From Ilyonectria destructans (lineage: Eukaryota; Ascomycota; Sordariomycetes; Hypocreales; Nectriaceae), in contig JAHEWK010000007.1 in the NCBI GenBank assembly GCA_020740775.1, forward strand, positions 2,976,001 to 3,040,000: 64,000 bases of DNA, in the 5' to 3' direction. Every line of letters begins with the position of its first letter. Positions within the stretch are counted from its first letter, which is position 1. This document shows positions 36,701 through 48,573 of this stretch, in pieces. The notes beneath the pieces are model-generated. The model saw only the letters and a program-made list of their open reading frames with translations. It was not told the DNA's origin and searched no databases. The position numbers were made by a program, and so were the translations under genes.

Positions 36701-39700
36701 CCGATGCCACCTTGTCCTTTGTGCGCCGTCGGGACAACCAGGTCAAGGTCCGCGGGCAGCGCATCGAGCTCAACGAGGTCGAGATCCACGTCTCCCAGGC
36801 CGACGCGGACCTGCTACACGCCGTTGTGCTTCTTCCCAAGTCTGGAGCCTGCCAGGGACGCTTGACGGCGGTGCTTTCTCACCGTCCCGAGGACGGACAA
36901 GACCCCGAGGTAACGGCCCAGCGCCCGCTCGCCGCCATCACCAACAGCGAAGCAGCCATGGCCCGGAACGCCGGCATACGCGCCTATCTGACGTCCAGAC
37001 TGCCGGGCTACATGGTCCCCAAGATCTGGATCGCCGTCGAGCACATCCCTGTCACGACCAATGGAAAGATTGATCGCCGCCAGATGCTCTCGTGGGTGCA
37101 GTCGCTGACCGAAAACGACCTGGCCGGCATCGTGGGCCAGGCGTCGGGGGCATCTACGACCTCTCAGAAGTCCACGCTAACTCCGATGGAGAAGCAGCTC
37201 GTCGGAGTCTGGAGCCAGGTCCTCGCCGTACCCGTCCCGTCGCTCCCTTTGGGCCAGTCCTTTACCAGCCTAGGCGGCGACTCCATCTCGGCCATGCAAG
37301 TCGTATCGCGGGCTAGAGAATCCGGGGTTGTCGTGACGGTCCACGATGTGCTCCGATGCCATTCTCTCTCGGGGCTGGCCCTTCGGGCTCGGTTCAAGAC
37401 TCTCGCACACCTGGACAAGGGGCGAGACTCCCTGGCCATGGTGGGTGAAGAGCCGTTCCCTCTGCTGCCCATCCAGCGCATGTTCTTCGAGAACATGCCC
37501 TCTGGCCAGAGCCACTACAACCAGACATTCACTGTCCGCTTGTCGACGCGTTTCGCGGCCCAGGACATCGACGAGGCCATCGCGGCCGTGGTACAGCAGC
37601 ACCCGATGCTCCGTGCCCGCTTCCGCTTCCTACCGGACAGCGACAGCAACTGCCCATGGGCACAGCAAATCTCTCGCGATGTCAGAGGCAGCTTTCGCTT
37701 CCAGTCGCACACCTTCTCGTGTCTGGAGGATGCGCTGGCCGTGATAAACGAGTCGCAGGCCAGCTTGGACACTCGTCAGGGGCCCCTCGTTACCGCCACC
37801 CTCCTCGACCTGCCCGACGGTCAGGTCCTCTTCCTTGCGGCCCACCACCTGGTAATCGACCTTGTCTCTTGGCGCATCATCCTCGCCGACTTGGAGCTTC
37901 TTTTGTCGGTCGGCCCCGAGTCCTACGCGTCCGCCCTGGCCCCCGAGGCCGTGTCGGTGCCGGCCTGGAGCGAGGCGCTTGTCCAGCAGTCGGCCGAGTA
38001 CCGCGTCGACTCCGTCCTCCCCTTTGCCGTGCCACCGGCCGACTTTGCGTACTGGGACATAGACGGGCGCCATAATGTCATGGCGGACGCGGTCACGATA
38101 CAGGTGCGTCTGGATTCTTCGAGCACCAAGACTCTCCTGGGTCCCGCAAACGCAAGCTTTGGAACGGACCCGGTCGACTTGATGGTCGCAGCCCTCGCAT
38201 TCTCCTTCCGCCAGGTCTTCTCAGACCGCTCCGTCCCTACCGTCTACACCGAGTCGCATGGCCGAAACGCGTGGGACGACAATATCGACTTGTCCCGCAC
38301 GGTGGGTTGGTTCACCACCATCTATCCGCTCGTCGTCCCTCGTAATGACGCGGTCGCGGCGCCCGACCTCATCCAGATGGTGCGCCAAGTCAAGGACATG
38401 AGACGCAGCATCCCCGACAAGGGCCTTCCTTACTTCGCCTCGCGATATCTCACCGAGGAGGGCCACCTCGCCTTCCAGGAGCATGCGGCCATGGAGATTC
38501 TCTTCAACTACCTGGGTCAATACCAGCAACTACAGCAATCCGACAAGATCATCCAGGAGCTGACAGATGCGCCCCTCGACACCGAGGACGCTCCGTCGAC
38601 CACCCCGCGACTGGCCCTCCTCGACGTTGTAGCCGTCGTCGAGTCCTCAGAACTGGTCCTGTCCCTCGGCTACAATGGCAACATGCGGCATCGTGACCGC
38701 TTCCAGGCCTGGCTGGACGGGTTCCTGGGCGCTCTCCAGCGTCTCTCAGCCGAGCTCCCGGCCGTGTCCACCACCTTCACGCCTGGGGACTTTCCCCTTC
38801 TCGGCCTCGACGAAGACGGCCTGCTTTCCTTTGCCGATGCCGTCGAGGCCAAGGTGGGAGTATGGGGCCCTGCCGTCGTCGAGTCGGCCTACCCGTGCTC
38901 CCCGTTGCAGCAGGGCATCCTCGTCAGTCAATCCAAGGACCCCAGCGCCTACGTGGTCCAGGGAGTGTGGAAGATCTGCCCCGCGGAGGACCATCCCTTC
39001 CGCGTCGAGCAGCTGGAGGAGGCCTGGCATCGGCTTGTCCGCTACCATCCCATACTACGCACCATCTTCTGCGAGAGCAGTCGCGCCGACGGGATCCTCG
39101 CCCAAGTGGTGTTGCGGGATGATGCGGCCGCCGCAGCTCCCACGATCCAGAAGGTGCTGGACTATCAAGGCTCAGATCCCGTCCAGTCCTTGCGATCCTC
39201 ACCTGCGCCGCTCCCGCTGGACAAGGCTCCCGTAGTGCTAAGCATCTACACGACGACCCCTAGGGGCGACGCCTACGTCTCTCTACAGGTCAGCCATGCC
39301 CTTATTGATGGCACCTCCCTAGGCGTCCTAATGGGCGATCTCCAGAAGGCATACCATGGCGACCTTCACGGCTCCGGCCCAGTCTATAGCGACTACATCT
39401 CTCATGTCTACCGCAAGCCCCTGGCGCAGTCACTCGAGTACTGGTCCGACGTCCTCGCGGACACTCGCCCGTGTCTCTTCCCCGATCTATCTACCACTCC
39501 AGGCGTCCGGGAGCTGAACAAGATCACCCGTGTCGTGCCCAACGTGGACGGCATGCGTCTGCTCTGCCGGACACACGGCGTCTCCATTTCCAATCTCTTC
39601 CAACTCGCCTGGGCGCTGGTCCTGCGAGCCTTCACCGGCTCCGACGACATCTGCTTCGGCTACTTGACGTCCGGCCGCGACGTGCCCGTGGACCGCATCG

Positions 39701-42700
39701 AGGAGGTCGTCGGTCCCCTCATCAGCATGCTCATCTGCCATACCAACTTCGGCGCCGGGGACGAGGCTCAGCCAGCCCTCAGCTTGCTGCACGATATAAG
39801 ACGCGGCTACGTCGACAGCTTGCCCCATCAACACTGCTCGCTGGCGGACATCCAGCACGCATTAGGAGTCGGTAACACGGGCTTGTTCAACACAGTCATG
39901 TCTCTGCAGAAGATGACCGCCGAAGAGGAGACGCCAGAGCAGCTTCGGTTTGAGACGGTCGAGGGCCACGACCCAAGTGAGGTATGAGCATCCCCCTTTA
40001 CTCGATTGATCCTTGGCATTGGACGCTATCGCTAACTGACTGGGACCCCTAGTACAATATCACGCTCAACGTGCTCGACGGCGACAAGGACATTGAACTG
40101 CACTTCACTTACTGGACCGACAGCCTTTCGGACAGTTACGCCGTGGACGTGGTCGAAGCAACTCTCCGGGCGCTGGATGCCATCGTTCAAGACCCCGGGC
40201 GTCCGCTGCCCGTCGTGGGCCTGCTGAGCGACGACAGCCGCCGGCGCATTCTGCACTGGAACAGCAGCCCACAGGTGCCCCTCGAGTCGACGGTACACGC
40301 TCTCATTGAAGCCCACGTCAAGGAGGTTCCGGATGCATGCGCGGTCACCTCCTGGGAGGGCGAGCTATCATACGCCGAGCTGGACCGCCTTAGTACTCGT
40401 CTCGCCTGCCACCTCCGCTCGCTCGGCGTCGGACCCGAGGTCACGGTGCCGCTATGCTTCCGGAAGAGTCTCTGGACTGTGATTGCCATGGTGGCCGTGA
40501 TGAAGGCGGGCGGTGTCTTTGTGCCCTTGGACCCATCTCACCCTCCCGAGCGTATCAGCATGATCGTCGAGCAGCTCCCGGCCCGGCTTGTCGCCCTCGC
40601 CTCGCCAGACGTCACCCATCTTGTTGCCCATCTCGTCGACACAACCTTTGTCGTGACAGCGGATTCTCTCCAGCAGCTTCCAGGACAAGACAGCCTCTTG
40701 GCTCCATCACCTGCCGCCACGCCGGACAACGGGGTTTATATCATCTTTACCTCCGGCTCGACTGGCCTGCCCAAGGGTGTAGTGCTCGACCATCGCGCCG
40801 CGGCCACTGGCACAACGCTCCACGGGCGTGCAATGTCATTTGGTAGGGACACACGGACCCTGCAGTTTTCCTCGTATAGTTTTGATGCCTGCATCATGGA
40901 GATCATCACCACCCTGGTACATGGCGGATGCGTGTGCGTGCTGTCCGAGGACGAGCGTGTCAACGATCTCGCAGCCGCCATCAATCGACTCCGCGTCAAC
41001 TGGGCGTTCCTTACCCCGGCTGTGGCTAGTACTATTGATCCTTCCGAGGTCCCTACCCTCGACCTCATCGCCATCGGCGGCGAACAATTGGCACACTCTG
41101 TCATCAAGAAATGGGACTGCGGTACGTGCCGCGTAGTCCAGGTCTATGGACCGACGGAGTGCTGCGCCATATGTACCTACGACGACAGAACGGGGCTGCC
41201 TGTACGCCCTGAAGTCATCGGAAAGCCCATGGGCTGCACCACTTGGATCGTGGACCCTCGTGATCCCAACGTCCTCATGCCGGTGGGCGCCGTCGGCGAG
41301 CTGCTCATCCACGGCCCTATCGAGGCCCGCGGGTATCTCAACGACGCTGACAAGACCCGGAGCGCCTTCTTGACGGGCCTTGCCTGGTTGCCAGACGAAA
41401 TCAAGAACGACCGCCTGTACCGAACGGGAGATCTAGTCCGCTACAACACCGACAACACACTCAGCTTCGTCCGGCGCAAGGATACCCAGGTCAAGGTACG
41501 AGGCCAGCGCATTGAGCTCGGCGAGATCAGCTACCAGATCGGCGCCTCGCACGAGGACATCGCAACACGCTTAGTGGTGCTTGGGTCCGCTGGCAAGTTC
41601 GCCGGCAAGATCGTTGCCGTCCTGGCCTTCCGTGACCTGGGCATCGATCAACAAGGCGGGCCTCTGAAGGTGCTCGAGAAGCAGGAGGACCAGATCCAGG
41701 CCCAGGCCAGGCTAGTCGAGATCCAGAACTTCATCGCCGACAAGCTCCCCTCGTACATGCATCCGGCCGCCATGATTGCCGTCAACGCATTACACACCAC
41801 CGTTGCGGGCAAAACTGACGCCCGCCGTGTGGCCGCCTGGGTCGACAACATGGACGACCAGACGTACAGCCGCATCATGAGCCTCGCCGAGACGGACGAA
41901 GCCCCCGCGCCTGTCGGAGAGATGGAGCGGATTATCCACGCGGCCATCGGCGAGGTGGTGAACTTGTCTCTCCAGCAAGTCGACATGCGCCGTTCCTTCA
42001 TCAGCTTGGGAGGCGACTCCATCACCGCCATGCAGGTCATGGCACTCTGCCGCTTGAAGGGCATCTCACTGCCGGTGCAGGATGTTCTCAAAAGTGCCAA
42101 CATCACTGCCATGGTGGCCAAGGCCAAGAGACTCGGCCTCGGGGCCTCCGCCAGCGTCGAGAAGGCCAGCGAGGAACTCCAGGATACCCCCTTCCCCCTG
42201 TCTCCTATCCAGAAGTTACACTTTGACCAGTTCCCCGAGGGGGAGAACCACTACAACCAGAGCATGCTCCTCAAGCTGCAGCGGCCCGTCTCTGCCGGCG
42301 TAATATACAAGGCCCTCAAAGAACTGGTGCGGCGTCATCCGATGCTCCGCGCCCGGTTCGAGAAGAACTCTCGGGATGGTCAGTGGACGCAGAGGGTGAG
42401 CCCGTATGCTGACGAATCCTTCTCGTTCACCAGCAATACACTGGCTTCCTGGGACGAGGCCCAGCTCCTCCTGGCTGAGGCTGAAGAATCCCTCGACATC
42501 ACTGGCGGACCATTGCTCGCCGCCAGGTTCGTCCATGTCCCTGAATTTTCAGCCCTCTTCATGGTCGCCCACCACGTTGTCATCGACCTCATATCCTGGC
42601 GCACACTCCTCAGAGAGCTCGAGCAGCTCATTGATGGTATACCACTTCCCGAAGCACCATTATCTTGGTCGTACCAGCGATGGGTCCGCAGCCTCCAAAG

Positions 42701-45700
42701 CTACTCGGAGGCGCACGCGTCGTCTGCCCTGGCGCTGGCTTTCACTGTCCCCGAGACGCACGGCAGATATCATCCCTCGGGGGCAGATGTCGCGGCTCTG
42801 GTCCAGGAGACAGTCGGTTGGTTCACCGCCATTGCGCCCCTCGTCATCACCACCCATGGAGGGGACTATGTCGACTCCCTGATACTCGCCAAGGACATCC
42901 GCCGCGCCGTGCCGAGCTCGGGAGTACCCTACTTCACGGCCAAGATGCTCCAGCAGTCGCAAAAGACGCCGCTGGAAATCCTCTTCAACTATCTCGGCAG
43001 GTTTCAGCAGCTTGAGCGCGCCGACGGCCTCTTTGAAGCACTCCCCAAGTCCATGAGCCCCGTGGACGTAAACCTCTCCGCGGCCCGCCTCTCGCTGATC
43101 GACCTCTCGGCCGTCGTCGAGCGGGACGCCTTGACCGTGTCCTGGAGCTACGACGGGAAGATGAAACACCAAGACAGACTTGTGAAATGGCTGGCCTTGT
43201 ACGAGCAGGCGTTGACCGAGGCCGCGTCCGCACTACAAAAGGCTGATGTGCAACTTACCCGGAGCGATGTGCCCCTATTGCCAGTTTCTCACAAGGAATT
43301 GGGCCCATTTAACGAGACGTTGGCTGCCATGACGCCCAATGGCATCGGGGGCATTGAGGACGTCTATCCGACGTCGCCCATGCAGCGCGGGATCCTCTTG
43401 AGTCAGTCAAAGGACGCCTCCCAATACGATGTCCATGCCGTCTGGGAAATCTGCCCTTCCGAGGCTCGAGGCCAACCGATTGACGTATCCCGCCTCCAAC
43501 AAGCCTGGGATCGCGTCGTCCAGCGGCACCCGATGCTGCGGACCATCTTCGTGAGTGGCCTCCGTGAGGACAGCCAGTTCGACCAGGTAGTCCTCAAGGA
43601 GTTCCACCCGCTCATCACGTACTTTACCTACAACGACGACGAGGACGAGGACAACGGCATCGCCCTGCAGCGGCTTTGGGGGGCTGCCAGAGGCGGGTTC
43701 GATGCCAACGCCCCGGCCCATCGTCTGGCCATGTGCTCCAGCCCCGGCGGCAAGGTGTTTGCCCACTTCCAAGTCAGCCATGCCTTGATCGACGCAACCT
43801 CGCTGCAGATTCTCCTCCGGGATTGGAGTCGTGCGTACGCGAGTGACCTTACGGTGTGCGTTGGCCCGTCCTATTCCAGCTACATCGCCCACATCCAACG
43901 GACCACGCTCGAAACATCGCTACGCTTCTGGATGGGCCAGCTCGAAGGCACCGGCGCCAGTCGGCTGCCCCGGCTGACCGACGGCGTCGTCCCGGCGGGC
44001 CCCCGGCGCCTAAACCGGCTCGACGTTGACATCCCGTTCGCGGCCCGTCTCCGCGCCCTCGCGAAGCGGCTCAACATCTCGGTGGCCAACATCTTCCAGC
44101 TCGCCTGGGCGCTGGTCCTCCGCTCCTACACCAATTCCCAAGATGTGTGCTTCGGCTACATCACTTCGGGCAGGGACGTCGAGCTCGACGGCGTCCAGGA
44201 CGTGCTCGGCCCGTTTATCAACATGCTCATCTCCCGCGTCGTCTTCGACGAGGGCAAGACGGCCGCGTCCATGCTTCAGAAACTGTTCGGCACATACCTT
44301 GACAGTCTGCCACACCAGCACGCGTCCCTGGCTGACATCAAGCATGCTCTGCAACAGGTTGGCGAGCAGCTTTTCAACACAGTGCTCTCGTTCCAGAAGG
44401 TGTCCGCGTCGGGCGGTGCAGGCCAGGCACAGGAGTCTCCAATTTCCTTCCGCTCTGTTCGGGGCGCTGATCCCACAGAGGTAAGTAGTTCCGGGCGGAA
44501 CGCATGCAATCATGGCGTTGTTAAAGAAAGTAAGGCTAACACAAGCTTGCATTAGTATGATATTACAGTCAATGTCATCGAATCTGACACAACCATCGAC
44601 CTGTCGTTTGTCTACTGGACCTCGTCTCTGTCCGAATCACAGGCCAACAACCTCTCCTTGTGCCTGCTTCAATCCCTGAGGACCATTGAAGCCACTCCAA
44701 ACCAAGCCATTGGCGGCCTCGACCTCTTACCTGCGGAACATGTCGCCCAGATCACGCGCTGGGGCGACCGCCTGCCCAGCCTTGTTGACAGGCGTATTCA
44801 CGACCTCTTCGGCGACATGTGCCGTGCCCATCCAGCGGCACCCGCCGTACGTGCGTGGGACAAGGACTTCACCTACGCCGAGCTCGAGGACGCTTCGTCA
44901 CGCCTGGCTGGCCTCCTCCTCCAGCAAGGGCTCCAGCCTGATACCTTTGTTGCTCTGTGCTTCGAGAAGACTGCTTGGGTCATCGTGGCCTCCCTCGCCG
45001 TCCTCAAGGCGGGCGCCGCGTTGCTCCTCTTGGACCCCGAAGTGCCACAGGAGCGGATGCGAAACATGATACGGCAGGCCAGCGCGTCCCTGGTTCTCTG
45101 CTCCCCGGCTTGCAGGATCACGGTGGAGGATTGGGACATGACCCGAATCGTCGTCAGCGGCGAGTTCCTCTCCGCGTTGCCCTCCTTCGCCGGCCCTTTC
45201 CCCGACATCGCCAGCTCCAGTGCCGCGTACATCATCTTCACGTCGGGCACGACCGGCACGCCAAAGGGGGCGGTGGTGGAACACGGCTCGTATTGCACCA
45301 GCGCTATGGGACAGGCAGCTTCCATGTCCATCGGTCCGGAGTCGCGCTGTTTGCAATTCGCGTCCTTCATCTTTGACGCCAGCATGATCGAGATGATTAC
45401 CCCCCTGCTCGTGGGCGGCTGTGTCTGCATGCCACGGAGACAGGACATGGTCAGCGACTTGCCGCGTGTTATGATGGACATGGACATTAACTGGGCCATC
45501 CTGACGTCGTCTTTCCTGCGCACCATGAGCCCCGACACGGTTCCCTCTCTCAAGACGCTGTTCCAGGGTGGCGAGCCCATGTCACAGAAGGACATTGACA
45601 TCTGGGCCGACAGAGTCGCCTTGGGCAACGCATATGGACCCAGCGAATGCAGCGTCGTGGCCGCCGCCTACCCGCGCGTAAACAAGGCCACTGAGCCATC

Positions 45701-48020
45701 CAACATTGGCTATCCCTCCGGATGCGCTCACTGGGTTACCGAGCCGGCCGACAGGCACCGTCTCGTCCCCATCGGATGTATCGGCGAGCTCCTTCTCGAG
45801 GGCGCAACGCTGTCCCGCGGCTACATCAACAGCCCTGCCAAGACGGCCGAGGCCTTCATCTCCGGTCTGGCCTGGGCACCGCGCATGGGACGCACTCTCC
45901 AGACGCGCTTCTATGCCACGGGCGACCTGGTGCGCCTCAACTCGGACGGCTCCGTGACCTTTGTGGGCCGCAAGGACAACCAAATCAAGATCCACGGCCA
46001 ACGCATGGAGCTGGGCGAGATTCAGCATCACCTGTCGGCCGTCACTGAGATCCGGCACTCCATGGTCCTAAGCCCGTCGGAGGGCCCATTGCGCAAGCGC
46101 CTGGTGGCTGTTCTCGAGCTCAAAGAATACTCCGGTTCTTCCTCCTCGGGCGACACTCCTGACGAGCTTCGCCTCATCAATCCGTCTCTACGTCCCCAAG
46201 CAGCGGAGAGTGTCCGCCGAATCCGCGAAGCGCTCAGCCGCCATCTCCCCGCGTACATGGTTCCATCTACTTGGGTTGTCGTCCAAGGCATCCCGACCAT
46301 GATATCCGGCAAACTGCACCGGCCCGCGGTCCAGGCCTGGGTCGAGAGGGTCGACAATGACACCTATCGGGAGATGCAAGCTGCAGGCGACGTAGCGAGC
46401 AAGTTGGAGCCTAGCGAGAAGGTTGCCATGCAAATCAGCCAGAAATTGAGCGGGCTTCTCAGCAACATCTCCGCCACCGATGCCACGGAAGACGTAGCCG
46501 GCAAGGACATCGTGCCGATGCAATGCGGCCTGGACTCCATCTCGGCCATTTTACTGTCCACCTGGATTCGCAAGACGTTTGACGTGAATGTTCCCTTGTC
46601 GACTTTTCTGTCGTCCGAGACCAGCGTCCGGACACTGGCCATGCTCATCGAGGAGAAGGCTGCTCCGAGCTCAGAGCGGCCCGTCGTCCAGCCAGGAAAA
46701 CCGGCGGCGCAAGCAGCAGTACCCCTGAAAGGGGACATCGACCTGCGTTCCGAGTTCCAAACGCTGGACCGGAGACTATCTGAACTACCCATGTCAGAGA
46801 CAGAGACAATCACCGCCACGGCGTCCCAAACTCCATCATCCTTCCTTGTGACGGGCGCCAGCGGCTTCCTCGGCAGCCAGATCGTCAAGCAACTCCTCCA
46901 ACGGCCTCGAGTATCCAGGGTAATTTGCCTCGTCCGCGCTGAGAGCGACAGCCAGGCAAAGGAACGTATGGTTGACGCCTGCCATAAGGGCCAGTGGTGG
47001 CAGCCCGAGTTCGACGCCCGCCTCGAAGCTTGGAGCGGCGACCTGGCCAAGCCGCATCTGGGACTCGACGACGCCCGGTGGGCTCGCATCACCGGCGGCG
47101 AAGTCGACGCAATCATCCACAACGGCGCCGTCGTCCACTGGCACGTCGGCTACCGTGACATCAGCGACGTCAACGTGGGCAGCACCGTGGACCTGCTCTC
47201 GGCGCTTTCGGCCGCCCCCGTGCCCCCGCGTCTCGCCTTCGTCACCGGCGGCTACTTGGCCGGCGTACACAAATCCGACGACGAGATTCTAGGCCTCCTC
47301 GCTGACGCCGACGGCTACTCTCAAACCAAGTTCGTCGCGGAGCTTCTCGTCCGGCACCACGGGGAGCGGCTGCGGCGTGCGCGCCCCGGATCACCGGCCC
47401 CCGTCATCATCAAGCCGGGCCTCATCATCGGCGATGTCGAGCACGGCGTGTCCAACCTCGACGACTTCCTGTGGCGTATCGTAGCCTCGGCCGTCCGCAT
47501 TAGCGGGTTCAACGTCCAGGAGGCCGATGATCCTGACGCGTGGCTCATCGTCGCCGGCAGCGACCAGATTGCCTCTGCTACCGTCGACGCCTGCCTGCTG
47601 CCAGCCTCTACCACCGCTGCCGGGCCGTCGTCTGTCCGATTTGTTGATGGTGTCAGCGTGAAAGCCCTCTGGCGGCTTCTGGTGGACGAGTTCGGCTTTC
47701 CCCTTCGTCCCATGGCCCGCCAGGAATGGCTCCGGCGCCTCGAGGAGGACATGGACAGCGAGGGTCCCAGCCACCCTCTCTTCCCGGTCTTCGGCTTCCT
47801 CCGGGAGAAGCAAGGGTCCATCGGAATGCCGCGGATGATGGACGGGGAGCCGGTGTTTTCTCAGGAGGAGACTTTGCTCCGCCTGAGACGGAGTATCAGG
47901 TATCTCAAGGACATTGACTTGTTCGCAGCTTCCGACGGACGCGGCCCCAACGCCACCCCGGCCTTCCACTCTGTCTTCCGCCGGGCCGGTCTCAAGTCGG
48001 CCAAGACGGCCTTCTTTTAG
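22158..48020 (+). CDS. NRPS5-like: Giant NRPS with five full modules and terminal reductase, NRPS5-like
   Basis: Four exons, 22158-25889, 25978-39981, 40053-44480 and 44556-48020, join in phase 0 to 8542 residues. Domain order: worn C tail (1-255), decayed A without carrier (265-775), C-A-T-E* (871-2375), C-A-T-E (2390-3960), C-A-T-E (3969-5540), C-A-T-E short (5544-7000), C-A-T (7013-8080), reductase (8148-8520). Carrier serines are at about 1897, 3438, 5013, 6568 and 8049. All five C domains read SHxxxD in place of HHxxxD. The reductase has TGASGFLGSQ and YSQTK, so the chain should leave as an aldehyde or alcohol using NAD(P)H. By-eye pocket codes for the five extender A domains: DACFCGGVFK, DAGFIGAVFK, DVGFVGSIWK, DAMFAGVAIK, DAIIFGAVVK. 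Known: NRPS5 makes fusaoctaxin with seven extender modules; this line has five. It should accept its starter from the A-T protein at 7148-9649. The start is the first ATG before conserved sequence. Confidence 0.93.
24769..29400 (+). other. NRPS extender module 1: C-A-T-E (E decayed)
   Basis: C has YPCSSTQEG and SHSVIDG. A is intact (TSGSTGKPKG, GYGPTE, TGDLVR, RGQRTELGEIE). T has GGDSILAM. The E-like domain starts at about 28081 and has APHITLD where HHxxxD is expected, lacks the EGHGR glutamate motif, and has no RTVGWFT or FNYLG motif. Its residue is therefore expected to stay L. A 88-bp intron (25890-25977) lies at the C-to-A boundary. Confidence 0.8.
25890..25977 (+). other. NRPS intron 1 (88 bp)
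   Basis: The donor GTCTGT follows a GAG codon and the acceptor AACAG precedes TACGATGTC. Phase 0; the join reads DVAE|YDVV. The stop in the unspliced frame lies inside it. Confidence 0.85.
29401..34140 (+). other. NRPS extender module 2: C-A-T-E (all intact)
   Basis: C has YPCSPVQEG and SHAVLDG. A has TSGSTGRPKG, AYGPTE, YKTGDL and SGKIDR. T has GGDSISAM. E has AHHLVVD (His about 3624-3625), EGHGRE (Glu about 3760), RTVAWFT and FNYFGQ. A D-residue is predicted at this position. Confidence 0.85.
34141..38868 (+). other. NRPS extender module 3: C-A-T-E (all intact)
   Basis: C has LPCSPMQQG and SHALVDG. A has TSGSTGEPKG, SYGPAE, RSGDIV and NGKIDR. T has GGDSISAM. E has AHHLVID (about 5200-5201), ESHGRN (Glu about 5336), RTVGWFT and FNYLGQ. 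The His-to-Glu spacing is 136 residues, the same as in module 2. A D-residue is predicted. Confidence 0.85.
38869..43340 (+). other. NRPS extender module 4: C-A-T-E with shortened E
   Basis: C has YPCSPLQQG and SHALIDG. A has TSGSTGLPKG, VYGPTE, YRTGDL and AGKTD. T has GGDSITAM. E keeps AHHVVID (about 6752-6753), ETHGR (Glu about 6813), ETVGWFT and FNYLGR, but the His-to-Glu distance is only 61 residues against 136 in modules 2 and 3. The missing part includes the DPVDLxxAA region. A 71-bp intron lies at 39982-40052. Confidence 0.85.
39982..40052 (+). other. NRPS intron 2 (71 bp)
   Basis: The donor GTATGA follows GAG. GCTAAC is the branch site and the acceptor CCTAG precedes TACAATATC. Phase 0; the join reads DPSE|YNIT. 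Confidence 0.9.
43341..46838 (+). other. NRPS extender module 5: C-A-T, no epimerase
   Basis: C has YPTSPMQRG and SHALIDA, where the usual final Gly of the active-site motif is Ala. A has TSGTTGTPKG, AYGPSE, YATGDL, HGQRMELGEI and SGKLHR. T has GLDSISAIL rather than GGDS, of the kind often placed before a reductase. A 75-bp intron lies at 44481-44555. The residue is predicted to be L. Confidence 0.8.
44481..44555 (+). other. NRPS intron 3 (75 bp)
   Basis: The donor GTAAGT follows GAG. GGCTAAC is the branch site and the acceptor ATTAG precedes TATGATATT. Phase 0; the join reads DPTE|YDIT. Confidence 0.92.
46839..48020 (+). other. NRPS terminal thioester reductase domain
   Basis: It starts with TGASGFLGSQ (NAD(P)H loop), continues with VDAIIHNGAVVHW and a FVTGGYLAG strand, and has the YSQTK catalytic pair at about residues 8309-8313. 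This is the Lys2/carboxylic-acid-reductase type of release domain. It gives an aldehyde by two-electron or an alcohol by four-electron reduction. Confidence 0.88.
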
Positions 48021-48573
48021 ATTCCCAACGTGACCATAGAATGGGATTGAGCGTGCGTGTGTAGTGTTAATTTGCGGTACATGTCAGGGAGTTGTGTTGG
48101 ACCATATGCGTTTGCATGAATCGTTACCAGTAATACCATTTTCCTTTGCTTTCCCTCGCCCTCAGCTTTCCATGTCCTAATCGTCAAATAACGACGGCCT
48201 TTCTTTTTTTCTTTTGGGACCTACCAATGTTCGACATCCAACCTCAATCATCTTCCATCCAACTCGTGGGCATCATCAATCCCGCTGTCACAGGGTAAGC
48301 TGATATTGACAACTTCAGGACGCAACCGGGTTGGTAATCTTGCTGTGTACTTCAAGCAAATCTGAGAGTTGGAGAAGGAGTCACCCAACGTCTCATCGCC
48401 AGGTATATAGCGCGTATGCTCTCTAATTTCAATGGCAGTGATTAAATACTGGTGTGGAAACAAAAATATGGTGGCACATGGCGATTATGACACACACGTC
48501 GCAGCTCATACCGAGGATTGACTCTAAACTATCATGGACGTCTATCAAAGGAAACGCCCTGGCTCGACTCCCA
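48021..48573. other. Convergent gap after the NRPS gene
   Basis: This lies between the 3' ends of the NRPS gene (+) and an MFS gene (-). Pyrimidine-rich stretches occur near 48200-48220. No gene is supported. Confidence 0.5.

Noticed and set aside
25890..44555. Reading the NRPS as four separate genes
   Set aside because: Each break is a short GT-AG intron in phase 0 in the middle of a C domain, and two have clear branch sites. Joining restores complete C domains.
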